A stretch of DNA of 64,000 nt, from assembly GCA_034092305.1 (NCBI GenBank), contig JASJET010000057.1, positions 10,715,501-10,779,500 of the forward strand, given 5' to 3'. Below the pieces are notes generated by a model. The model did no database searches and had not been told where the DNA came from. It saw only the letters and a list, made by a program, of their open reading frames with translations. The position numbers were made by a program, and so were the translations under genes. The DNA comes from Diaprepes abbreviatus. Its lineage: Eukaryota > Arthropoda > Insecta > Coleoptera > Curculionidae. Positions within the stretch are counted from its first letter, which is position 1. Every line of letters starts with the position of its first letter. Shown here in pieces: positions 11,871 through 22,779 of the stretch.

Positions 11871-12649
11871 TATCCTGTACTGACGAGAACCAGAGACATG
11901 AAAACGGATTTGCAGATGGCGGTACACTGCTAATAGGTGAAGTTTCCACATTTTTCTGGCAGTTTCTTGCAATCTCACGTAGTGCTGTTGATTCCTAAAA
12001 AGAACAAAGCATGCTTGCCCAAGGTTTTTGCAGTTGGTTTTTCCTACATATAAGTTTATTTTTTATGTATACCCGCTGTAAATATATTATTTCATTATTT
12101 ACATTTATATATGTATATATATATATAAAGAAGATACCAACATTCACACAGACCTTTTCCTGTGGCTATCCTTTCGCATATTTTTTGAAATTTAACTGAA
12201 TAAAACCTTCGAAATTTTAATTCACAAAATTGCATATATTTTTAAGTGAAAAAATAGTATTTTCAAAATACTATAAACAAATAAATATTGGAAATTGCAA
12301 TAATCGTATTGTTTTTAAAAGATGTTTTATGTTAGCTTGATAAGGAGAGTGATCGAAGTTTCTTAACCTCGTTGTCAGTATCTCTTTTGTATATTAATGA
12401 AATATCTCTATCAGAAATTTTAAATAAATTGCTCTTAATCTAAAATATTTTATTTTGAAAGTAGTAATTATTTAATAAATTTGTATTCGAGTATTTTTTT
12501 CATTGGCCACAATGTACGATTTATCATTTAATTTAAGTATTTTGTTAAATATGATTTGTAATATAAAGCGGTATTTTAAAATTGTTGAAATTAAAATCCC
12601 AATATAACTAATTTTATCTTTATTATACAAATAGATGCCTGTTGTAGTA
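11871..12649. other. AT-rich stretch, nothing firm
   Basis: May include the 3' part of the preceding LINE. A short (TA)-rich patch lies at about 12100-12128. No gene is supported. Confidence 0.35.
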
Positions 12650-12960
12650 TTAGATGACTAAACCCTGCAATGGTTCTTTTTGTTGATATCCACGGGTCAA
12701 AATGAAATATTTTGTTTAGTTTCTGGAGACAACTGGTTCAGTTACTAATATCAAGGCTTTATCTCCCTGTTTTTAATTATATTACCCCTGTTTAAGGGTT
12801 TATTTGTTGACATATGTAAGAAAAATTATAACAATATTACAAGCAAAACCAAATTTACCAACTAGAAGGTCTAACTTCTATATCAACTAGATCGGATTTA
12901 AGTCTAAAACCTCCCTAGTGAATCTGATCTGACTGTTATTTTATTTCTATTGTATAAAAT
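12650..12960. mobile_element. TTCACTA-family MITE, second copy (partial)
   Basis: The right end (CCCTAGTGAATCTGATCTGACTG, about 12914-12938) and the internal phrase TATTTGTTGACATATGTAAG (about 12801) match the inverted element at 2436-2816. The left end was not found, so this copy is truncated or diverged. Confidence 0.45.
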
Positions 12961-14264
12961 GTCTTAAAGTGGAACTTCTAAACTTTTAGGTTCATAAATA
13001 TATGAGAAATATTTCAATTTACGTATTTCAATTTCGACATATAATTATAAATCACATAGGAAAAAATAATGTTAGTATAAGTAAGTAATTATTTTATTAA
13101 TACAAAATTGAAACAAAGAGGAAAATGTTAAATTTATAATCTAAATGCGTAGGAAGTAGAAACCTTTTATTTATTTTCATTCATTTAAACTGGTAGTGTT
13201 AAGTTACTATTTTAGAATTTACTTTGATGTTAAATACTTGCCACAAATGAGTGAGCCCAATGTGTGCATGTATACATTGTATTGTAAGTTATATAGTTTC
13301 TTTGTATACAGGATGTCTTACGTAAGCGAATCACTCGAATTTATTCATTATTGAGGATTGAAATTTAAAAAGTAGATTTATGTAATCTTTTCCTGCCTCG
13401 TCGAGTTAAAAAGTAATGTCTACGGATTTCATAAACAACTTTGTAGACCCTTGAAGAAACTAAGATTAGCAGAGAAAAGAATGCTGATTTTGCGAGGAAG
13501 AGGATGAAATTTCTATCTACATTATTTCAGAATGCATCGGCTTGCCAGACTTGGGAAAGTATCAAATAAAAGTTTAGTCAGTGCGACATCATCCTAGATT
13601 TAAAGTTCCCTGAGGGAAGTAGAAATGGAGGACCCACTTTAGTCGCCGAAGCATTCCAAATCATTTTGCAGCAGAAAAGGAAACACAAAAGATATTTAAG
13701 GTTATAGTGTACATATCCCCATTTCGACATATTAGAACGATTTGCGTAAAGAAAAAAAACTCATCCAAATATTTACGGTAGCTCATTTTTTTCGTAGGCT
13801 AGACGGTCGTGGTTCTAGTAAAACCAATTCAAACTATTTTTTTTTATTAATATAGTCCGTGACTCAGTTTTATAAGGTCAAAATTCAGACGAGTTAGCAT
13901 ATAGTCATTGATTAGAAATAAAGGGTCATATTGATATATAAAAACATAATTTTGACACTAATCTAATATGAAAAAAACTGCAACGAAAATCTTGGATGTT
14001 GAAATTATAAAGAAAAAATATGCTGAAGCTTCCCTAGAAAAGAGTTTTATACATTTTTTTGTCTAAATAGCCTCATATACTCTAAGTATCAAGTTATGAA
14101 GGTTACATACATATACAAAAATATTAATTTCGATGTTTTAGTGATTGTGATGAAACATTGATTGTTACTTCTCTTTCATATAAATAAAATTAATACAGGT
14201 TTGTCTACTTGTAGATGAATGACTTTGAGCTGTTGTTATATTCTTAAATATGATGTCTCTAGAA
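12961..14264. other. AT-rich stretch with one possible element end
   Basis: TACAGGATGTCTTACG at 13308 resembles the TACAGGGTG termini found elsewhere in the window and may start another diverged IS630-type element. No matching second end or transposase was found. The block 13441-13700 is less AT-rich than its surroundings but I do not recognise it. Confidence 0.3.
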
Positions 14265-14464
14265 CCTCACATCAAATATATCTATATACTCAGGTACTTT
14301 TGCATACGTCCCAATCAATCTGAAAAACATTCTTGCCACTGTGATGATGTTATCTCCAAAACGTGATTTTTGAGTGCACCAACTGTCTCTTGTGGCATAG
14401 AAAATAGTCGACAAGGTAGTTTGTTCTGTATGTACAGAAATAGAAATAAATCATTAGGTCCACA

Positions 14465-16698
14465 GCAGGCGCCCCCCCCCCCTCCCCAAGAGCTTTGACT
14501 TCAGAAAAATATACCCGATTTTGCCTCTTATACTATAGTTTATTCAAGAACTAGAGAGAGTAATAAATCATCTTTTTTTCTTCGCGAACTACCTGTGTTC
14601 TTTAGTCCGGTGTCTGCAAAATCTGTTAGACATATATATTTTTCATAGGAATGGGTTAGAAATTATATAATCAAAAATACCGGTTTATAATAATGGACTA
14701 TTCGGGTTGGATAACAATAGATATTTGAAAGTGTGAAGTGTTAAAAAGGATTTTAATCATTGGCATAGGCGTCGGAAGGAGGTTTATTTTATCACTAAGT
14801 ATTTATGGCATAGAATATTATTTCGGTAATAAACTTAAAATAAAAAGTTTTTAGTATATTATTTTATTTCTTATGATTTCTTAATAATTCACATATAAAA
14901 AAATAAATTCGTTCCTATAATATTAAAATTTTTTTGGGGCTATCGGTCATTTTATTATTAATTTTAAAACATTTTTAGGACATTTGACGTTTCAATTTAT
15001 TTATTTCTTAAACCATCTGCAGAATTACAATTAAACACTAAAAAGGGATGAATCCCTTGAATGCAATTAATTTTTATATGTCACAGTTAAAATTAGACCT
15101 ACTTATTTTTATTTCTATTGCACTGGCATTTTAATTTAATTTACTTTATTATATGGAAATCCGATAGCTCCAAAAAAATAAAAGAAACATGTTAATTTTA
15201 CACGCTTAAGAAAAAGACACAAATACAATAATAAAAAAATAAAAAAATTACGGCTAATTGGAATTAAATATATATAAAATTAAAATCTATAAAGAAACAA
15301 AAATATATATAAACAACATTAAACAATAAAATACGACAAAAACAAAAATTTAAATAATAAATTGTGTTTACACTGCTAAACATTACGTATCTAATTTGTA
15401 ATCAAAGTCAATAAAGCTATCTTCACTCAAATTAATTATAATTGGTTCCTCTCTCTCACCGAACATGAAAACGAGTTTCCACATTTTCTTTTATTCTTTT
15501 ATTATATGGATTTTCCCCAATTTTCTGCAGTACCTTTATTCAAAAAAATCTTTCAAAAGTTTAGTTAAATTACTAATTTTGTAAGTTGTGTTATTTCTAG
15601 CAACTCTACCTTTTATTTGAGAAAGATATTTCCTTCTCCAACGGACATTTTCCATACAATCTATAAGAAAAGATTTCCTATCTGGTTTTCCCATCAAAAA
15701 TTAAGTACTCTGAGCAATTTCCAGAGCTCAGTTCTTTTAATTTCAGTAAATCCCGATCTTCATAATAAAATGTATCTACAACTCCTCTTATTGCAATTTA
15801 CATCTCTTCTTCCATCGAGGTTTTTCATCTACCTCAACAGAGTCTTGACATTATTATCTAGATATTGATACCTTAAGGCATCATAAACATTCATCGTAAT
15901 AAGTTTTTCATTGAGGAACAAATGCCTAGCTTTAACGATTTTGGAATAAATATAGAGGTGGAAGCCATATCTTTTGGATATCTCACTAATCTCAAATAAT
16001 ATATAAAAACAAGCACAGACAAGATAAATTACTAAGGACACACTGTAAGGTGTATTTTGCTCACTGACAGAAATTAAATTGAGCTATCAGAAATTTTATT
16101 GTTGCAGTAAATTTATAAGAGCTTATAATATTTAAATATAATTAAATATAATTAGATTTAATGGCACTCCTTAGTTACCTGCGGCACTGGAGCAGGTACG
16201 TTGGAGGTTTCGGTAACAGTTTTATTACTCTCTCTAGTTCTTATATAGAGTATAGAAATGTGTATGCTTGCAATCGCCCCTCCCCTTCCCAAGAGCTTTG
16301 AGTTCAGGAAAATTGAACCGATTCTGTCTTTTATATTAGGAATGTGTATGCTGCTGGCACTCCCCCTCCCCGTTGACAACTTGTTTTTCTTGTGGTAGTC
16401 CCCCTCCAAGAGCTTAGAGTTCAGGAAAATATACCCGATTCTGCCTCTTATAGTAGGAACGTGTATGCTGCTCGCATCCTCCCCCTTGTCGGCTACTTTT
16501 TTTTTCTTCTGATCGCCCACCCCCTCTCCACGAGCTTCAGAAAAAATAGACCCGACTCTGCCTTTTACACTAGAAATAGGAATATTGCTGGTGTCCTCCC
16601 CCTATCGACAACTTGCTTTCGCTTGCCATACTGTACTGTATTTTTGCGATATCACCGCCCCCCCCCCCCCCCAAAGAGAGAGGCTGAATCCGCCCCTG
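14465..16698. mobile_element. hAT-like element nested in the mariner, with 8-bp target duplication
   Basis: It is flanked by perfect 8-bp duplications GGTCCACA, the length typical of hAT. Its right end inverted, CAGGGGCGGATTCAGCC, is a hAT-style terminus; the left end, GCAGGCGCCC, is degenerate. Subterminal inverted repeats link 14470-14560 with 16200-16300 through the shared block AACTAGAGAGAGTAATAAA. The left arm has one subterminal module and the right arm has about four (16258-16680). The interior (about 15370-16060, minus strand) has a broken coding-like stretch with KIVKARHLFLNEKLITMN and DALRYQYLDNNVKTLL. This is probably a transposase remnant, but I could not assign it to a domain. 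Confidence 0.65.
16258..16680. repeat. Subterminal tandem array of ~110-130-bp C-rich modules
   Basis: About four imperfect copies of a module that reads (plus strand) 'cccctcc.c(a)agagctt.gagttcagg', 'aaaata.acccgattctgcctcttata.tagga', 'gtgtatgctgct', then a C-rich run. Copies start near 16268, 16397, 16515 and 16640. The minus strand of the array forms a repetitive open frame (16158-16520) whose repeated peptide is a by-product. Long C/G homopolymer stretches (for example about 16656-16672) suggest slippage. Confidence 0.75.
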
Positions 16699-17410
16699 GG
16701 TCCACATCAGAGTTATACAGCGAATGAGCATCATTTCCGTGTTTGCTTAAAAGGTCATGATTGAGAATGATCTGTCGTATCCGGTTTGTTTTCCTCATTG
16801 CGAATAAATAGGTATGTGTCAATTAAAATTAACTATTCTACGATTAGGTCACCGTTTGCTTCGAAATGCTTGGTTCGCGATCAACTTTGGTTAATTTTGG
16901 TTCATAATAAAAGGCCCGTACGGTGCACTGTTGTTTACTTTTAGACTAAATAACACAGATCTAGGACTTGTTACCTGTGATGATCTTATAAATGTTTTTT
17001 GGAGTACCGCGATCGTATTTTTTGAGTATTTCCTTGCACCAATCAACATGATAATGCAATATGTTGTATATACTGGTCTTGCTAATGCCTCAATCTCACG
17101 GTCTCTTGCATTATCAGTTCAGTCAGAAGTAGATGCTTTATTGCCATATAAAGAATTAAGTTCATCGATTCACTCTTATTAAAATATACTCCGTCGAAGG
17201 TTGTGAAAAATAATTGCTCGAAAATCTTCATGAGTTAATTCCATTTCTTTGACGGATATGACGTTTTGAAGTTACTATAAACGAAATAAATAGCGTCCGG
17301 ATGTCAAAACGTATATCATCTGAAATATCAGCCTTTTCAGTGGATATGAAAGATGACACTTAGCAACGTTAATATTGCCCGTTTCCGAAATATAAACGGC
17401 TACCGTTGCA

Positions 17411-18659
17411 TTTCTCCTTTTTAACATATGGTGCCGAGAACTAGGTGCTAAACGAAAATGTAGAGCAGATACTTCAGGCAACTGAATCTGAGAAAAATCG
17501 AGAGTAAAAAGAATAGAAAATGGATAAAAAACCTGATCAAAATAGACAATAAACAAAAAGTTAAAATAGTGTCGAAAACAGTTTAGGGAGGAAAAAATCA
17601 TAGAAGAGGAACCTGGAATAATAGCATTGATGAAATACTGAAAGGTATAGGGATAATATGGCAACAAGCTAGAAGCGTGACGGGAGATAGAATAGAGTCA
17701 CGCATATTTCTAGAAGTCACTTGAAAATGAAGATATTTTATTACCCGATACCTACAGGCTCATATTATTTATGTATGTATTTATTTCCTGAAGACAACTA
17801 TTCTACTTACCAATTCCAGGGTTTTATTTTTAGATCAACTAAAAGATTTACCTTCCCAGGTAACTACATCTTAAATTAAAACCTTTTTAGTGAATCTGAC
17901 TGCTCATTTTATAAGTTTAAGTGAAGGAAATATTTAATAAATCCTTATTTAATTACGTGCACTTAGTAATACTTCGGAACGCTAGCCACAGCCTTATTTT
18001 AAGTCTGGCCTCAAATATAAGTGAAAGTAAATTGCAGCCACATCAAACGATGCGAGAACACAAGACATAAAAATAATTGCTGCACTTTGTGCAAGCGGTC
18101 TTATATTTTTAGACGTTCTCGTGCCGTATTGTTCAGTGTAATGGCCATTTCAATATAGCTAGACCATTGACACAGACTGTAAATATTTGAAATTTTTAAT
18201 CATTTTTTTTCAAAATAAATTTTGTCGATTAGAAACTTTGTATCCTCTTGGAAACATTGTTGTGTAAGCGACAAATATAGATTTTTAAAATTATTTATAT
18301 CAAAGATCTATTTTATTATTAAATGAATAATATTAAAATCAGTGTAAATTATCCTTAAATTAATGCATCATTGTAGCTTACCGGGACTCTAAGGTTAGAA
18401 TATTTATTTTATCATATCCTACTTTTTAGAATTGTTCTACAATAATTCGCGACTACATTCATAAATGTTTGGTGTGATATTATCGATAGCAATGTCCCAG
18501 ACATGAGGTTAACTCTTGCGGATTTATAAACTTAATATCACAACATGGCATAAAAGAAAAAACTCTAGCCGTGTCTGAGTGTATGTCTGGGCTAATTTTA
18601 AAAACTACGGAATGAATTATGAATTGTTTCTAAGGATTTTGTATATAATATATCGTTAT
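17411..18659. other. Mostly unrecognised; contains a third TTCACTA-family end
   Basis: At 17760-17915 the text 'aaaacctttttagtgaatctgactg' (ending about 17910) matches the ends of the MITEs at 2436 and 12650, so a truncated third copy lies here. The rest, including a minus-strand open frame at 17275-17667 that partly overlaps the mariner N-terminal region, shows no recognisable domain. Confidence 0.35.
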
Positions 18660-19099
18660 ACAGGGTGAATCAGAATAGGTGGCCAATCTCTTTACTACGT
18701 GCAGTTAAAATGAAAATACCATCATTTGTTCATGCATTTTGTTTTTTGAAAAATGTTTCCATGCTGATATTCATCCTCAATAAGATGTAAAACGTAGTTT
18801 TATCAAAATAACTTGTGCTCCGCTTGATAAAATGTTATTAAACTTTGTCTAAAGTTGTAATAAAGGAAGGCCTTTAAAATAGTTTAGGAAATTTTTATAT
18901 TAGTATCAGCTGAACGGAGCCTGTTAGCTTACTTAAATATAACACATATTTTTTAATTGTTTTTTCTGTTTTTTTTTATGTCTAAAAAATGAAATATTTT
19001 CGAGGCAAATGTAAAATGATCCTAAAAAGAATACTGAATTGGAAAAAATTAGTTTCTAATTAAAATCAAAATACTCTAATGTATTATCTATCATACCTG
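18660..19099. other. TACAGGGTG terminus and AT-rich sequence
   Basis: TACAGGGTGAATCAGAATAGGTGGCC at 18660 looks like the end of an IS630-type element. It could be the 3' end of the element whose transposase remnant follows at 19100-19880 on the minus strand, but the pairing is not proven. Confidence 0.35.
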
Positions 19100-19880
19100 A
19101 AGAAAAGAAATTCTTTGTACTCTCCATTGTACCATAGCGTTATTTCGAATTCCTTCATGATAAAAATTTATTCATTCTGAGCATTTCTCTCTGATAACAC
19201 TCGGAGTGGCATACAAAAATTTTCAATAGACAAGACTTCAAATAATTGGGACGGGGTGCTCTTAATGGTCAGAGGGCGGTGCCTCCCGACATATCTATTT
19301 ATTTAGAAAGACTTTGAAATGTTTCACACTAAGAGGACAAAATATGGTGGAGCACCATCGTGTGTGAACCATATATTTAGATGCGATTCAAGTGGTACCT
19401 CTTTCAATAACTCTTGTAATTGATTTTGCAAAAATTGAAGGTAAAGATTGAAGTTTAATCCTACAAGTATAGCACAAGAAGCTATTGGATAATGCTCAAT
19501 AATCCATACTCAAATATTAATATAAAATTGATTGCTGATGTCGGGACATTTATGCAACAATGGGATTTTAATCTCTCAAAATGTGTAAATTGTGGGAATT
19601 AACTCATCTATTTCTGCCAAATCCTGCTTCGTTTATATACAAATCAAACTAATAAAATTTTAATTATTATCATTTCTTTCCAAGAACAATATTGGAATGT
19701 GTACTCTGGCAGGATAGTCGGCTAGACTTGAAACGTAGACCTTTTCAAAATGAAGAGGATAGACAGACTGCTGCTAAATAATTCTTTGTACTACTGATTG
19801 ACTATAATTAAATTGAGATGACAGTGTTCTGGTACTTCTATTCAGAATATTTTCTTCTAATTCAGTAACGCTGACTATTA
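19100..19880 (-). pseudogene. IS630/mariner-superfamily (DUF4817-type) transposase, decayed
   Basis: Minus-strand blocks occur in the order expected for this transposase group: LEENILNRSTRTLSSQFNYS and QSVVQRII (helix-turn-helix region, about 19860-19780), PLHFEKVYVSSLADYPARV (about 19750-19690), YPIASCAILVG (about 19485-19455), LQFLQNQLQELLKEVPLES (about 19430-19380), then IWFTHDGAPPYF (about 19370-19335) with the second catalytic Asp kept. The final LDFFLWG block with the third catalytic residue is replaced by a YLKSCLLK stretch. The first catalytic Asp region is deleted or shifted. Multiple stops. The neighbouring element at 19880 begins exactly where the N-terminal part fades. Confidence 0.7.
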
Positions 19881-20515
19881 TACAGGGTGTTCGAGAATTC
19901 CGTTCGAATGTTTTGAAGGGAGACTCTGCATATGAAAATATGAAAAAAAATTCATATAAACATAGCTCATAAGGGCCTTTTAAAGGTGGCACTCGAATAT
20001 CGATTTTTGTTTAATATCTTGTGATTCTTCATTATTTTGGCATTAACAATAAACTAATTGATATTTCTCTCTTTAAATTTATAGTCGTCATAAACCTCCT
20101 TTAATGTTTAGTTTAAACACAAATAAATCAGGGTTTATGCTTTGATTTAATTAAAGCGGGTTTTTTCCTGAACTAATAGTGAAGGGATTTTTATAAGAAC
20201 ATTTTTTTATGTCAATGGTCTTGCGAAATCACAATTTTATGAAGAATTTTTAAAAAGTGCAATAAAAAGACAGACGCCCTCTGTCGAAATTCCCCTAGCC
20301 AATTCTACCGCTCAACATCAAAAAATAGTATTAGTTGATGCTAGTTCGAATACTAGAAAACAGTCTCAAAGATACTAAATTAACACTAGTTTTAAAGGGA
20401 CACATTTTAACGATCATCACTCCCTTGTGATGCTTATGACGATCTATGTTTATATGAATTTTTTCATGTTTTCATTCCTTTCAAAGGGTACTAACGAAAT
20501 TTTTGGACCCCTGCA
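19880..20515. mobile_element. Non-autonomous TACAGGGTG-type element (copy 2)
   Basis: It begins TACAGGGTGTTCGAGAATTCC and ends near 20515 (TTTTTGGACCCCTGCATA). Subterminal blocks are inverted relative to each other: 'ttcatataaacatag' about 19951-19965 and 'ctatgtttatatgaa' about 20446-20460. It shares order and sequence with copy 1 at 3019-3657. No open frame. Confidence 0.6.
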
Positions 20516-20960
20516 TAAACATCTCTTAGGCTCTACTCGTTCAAAAGTTTCTTGATTTAATATTCTACCCCTAGGAAATCCTTCGGCTGTGAGCCTCCTA
20601 ACTTCTAATGCATTTTAGAAAACTAATTCATATATTACATGCACACCAGCGTATTCGCCAAAAGTGTAATTAAGGTATTATATAATATGATTTACTTATT
20701 AAAATCAGTGTTCTCCTGTTAAGAAACTACATTCAAATTGGATGCAATAAAACGTTCAAATGCATTTATTTCGAAAATAGTTCATTTTTTAAAGATTAAA
20801 GTGAGTTCTTCTAAGAAAATAATAAATTATTAAAAAATATATGCTACGTTTAAAAAATCTAACTGGCATTAAAATAAATAACAGAATAGCATTCCCAGCT
20901 TACCTGATGCGTAATACAAAAAACTTTTGAACTAGCCAAGGACAATCATGTATTATAACT
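20516..20960. other. AT-rich spacer, nothing recognised
   Basis: No frame or repeat is supported. Confidence 0.35.
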
Positions 20961-21159
20961 TTGATCAAAATGGTAGATCTTATTAAATGGAACCCAAGTT
21001 ATTTTGGGAAAACTAGATTTTATATCCCATGTTTGAAGATGAATTTCTTGGCATGGGACGTTTATAGTAAAGAAATTACCATATCAAGTATTTTACGTAA
21101 ATTACACGCCGTCGAGGGATTAATCCACTTTTCTGGGTCACCTTGTATAAGAAACAGAT
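20961..21159. other. Probable end of an IS630-type element
   Basis: The stretch ends TCCACTTTTCTGGGTCACCTTGTATA at about 21132-21157, which inverted reads TATACAAGGTGACCCAGAAAAG, a diverged TACAGGGTG-type terminus. The 132-codon open frame that crosses this point (20961-21359) is therefore unlikely to be a gene. Confidence 0.35.
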
Positions 21160-21340
21160 ACATACACACGTATAAAAATATTATTTCTTATACTTTATTT
21201 AAATTGAAAAAGCTGAAAGGTAAACCAAATACACGTGAACTCCGAAACAGGCCAGGGCCGCTACATATAATACTTAAGTTATATAATATAATAAAATTTC
21301 AAAAGTTTATATTTATTACTGAGATATCAAGATATAAGTG

Positions 21341-21793
21341 TATTTTTATTTATTTCTAGCCGCAGATAATCCAAAAAATACTCAATACAAACCCACACAC
21401 CTGTTCTTGCTCGACTTCTCGAAATTTAAGACCGATCGACTACGAGAATCGCGACAATGTATCACTATCTACAAAAGAAAAAAAGAATTCCATTTACTGG
21501 ATAAAAACAACATTTGTTTAACACAATTCACCGATCGGTTTATACAAAATCAAAGACTATTCAAATGCAACAGCTTTGGCCACGCCTTTGAAGTTGACGG
21601 GTCCAATTTTCGTGACCTTGCTTACTTCAAGATCTTCTATATTACACTAAGAAAAAGTAACAAAAGTAGAAAGAGTGTGACTGTTACACTGATAAAAAAT
21701 ACTAAAATTCATCACGTTCCTTATTTTTTTATTATCCCTATTATTTCTGACAATAGATATTGGAATGGATTAAGAGATTTTGAGAGAATTTAA
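21341..21793 (+). CDS. Unrecognised 151-codon open frame
   Basis: An uninterrupted frame of 151 codons, long for chance in DNA this AT-rich. A strong acceptor-like site (TTTTATTTATTTCTAG, ending at 21359) lies at its start, so the natural start could be a splice site and not a Met. The peptide is basic and rich in K, N, F and I (for example HLFLLDFSKFKTDRLRES and FGHAFEVDGSNFRDLAYFK). I see no known domain, signal peptide or membrane segment. The frame in phase with the donor at 9764 is a different one (starting PQIIQKILN) and stays open for only 54 codons. It may be an orphan transposon ORF, a retrogene piece or chance. Confidence 0.2.
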   Translation, partial: YFYLFLAADNPKNTQYKPTHLFLLDFSKFKTDRLRESRQCITIYKRKKEFHLLDKNNICLTQFTDRFIQNQRLFKCNSFGHAFEVDGSNFRDLAYFKIFYITLRKSNKSRKSVTVTLIKNTKIHHVPYFFIIPIISDNRYWNGLRDFERI

Positions 21794-22779
21794 AACGAGC
21801 AATATTTTTCCATGCTGTTGTCGTAGCGAAAGAAGTTCTTCGTACTATTTTTTAGCAAAAATACTCACCATAATATGGTAATTTCTCACACAAAACAAAA
21901 TTAGCATAAAGTATGAATATAAAATGACACGCGAGTGCAATATAAACAATAAGATTAGGTCCGATTTAAAGTTGACCGATATATCTATCCTTGTGATTCA
22001 GTCGTCGGAAAGCTGCAAAGAATATGTTGGTATCGGTAGCGTGCACTCCGTCTGATACTGATCACGGAGACCGAATCACCATTTAATATAATGAATGTTT
22101 CTCGCACCCGGGTTATCTTTGTCGTTATTGTTTTATTTAACTTTTCGTCATTTTGAACGTCCTCATCTATATTATTTGCATTTGGTTAGTTCATGTTATA
22201 TATTTCTGTTCTTCCATAAGTAACCGTAATAAAGGATAAAGCATCAACCCATTGGGTAAATAGGAAGAAGGGAGGTGTATAAAAGGAAATACTTTTTATG
22301 GGGTTCTAATGAATGTATCTAGTTTTATGTACTATGTAAGTATCAAACTAATGTCCACTAAAGTCTAGTTAAAGTGAATAATTTTTTCGTTTATTGACAT
22401 TGGATATGTTTTTTACTCTACGAAATTAAACACTATTTTCATTTTTAATTTCTGCTACTTAAACTTACTAACGAAATCGAGTAATATTAATTTTGCTTTC
22501 GAATATATATGCCTATTTAATATCCATATCAATGACGAATCCGAGTATCGTTATCGGAAAGTAAGCAATTAAGCGCCATTTGGCTTCTCGCATCGCCTTA
22601 GGAGTAGAGTTCATTGCGGTGAAAAATCTATGGTAAAAGTCGCTGTGATTTTTAAACCACATATTCTCATTAGTTATCAGGAAATCGCCTTATCGCTCAA
22701 CTCTGGTCCAATTCAAAAATACTACGAAACCAACTTTAGTTTATTTGTTGTATCTTGTATGAAAAGTGCATTTCTTTGT
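21794..22779. other. AT-rich spacer, nothing recognised
   Basis: No gene or repeat boundary is supported. Confidence 0.35.

Larger units (their letters stand above)
14265..17410 (-). mobile_element. Mariner element split by a 2.2-kb insertion
   Basis: Two pieces, 14265-14456 and 16707-17410, join into one minus-strand mariner remnant that aligns along its length with the mariner at 43890-44910. The distal piece encodes the C-terminal tail (IGTYAKVPEYIDIF-like). The proximal piece covers the N-terminal DNA-binding part and the region before the first catalytic residue. The insertion falls in the stretch that codes for the PPYSPDL region in mariner, and an 8-bp direct repeat GGTCCACA (14457-14464 and 16699-16706) flanks it. 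Many stops and deletions are present, so the transposase is dead. The terminal repeats were not resolved. Confidence 0.7.

Noticed and set aside
16158..16520. 120-codon minus-strand frame with internal repeats
   Set aside because: It is the minus strand of the subterminal repeat array of the hAT-like element; the repeated peptide follows from the DNA modules.
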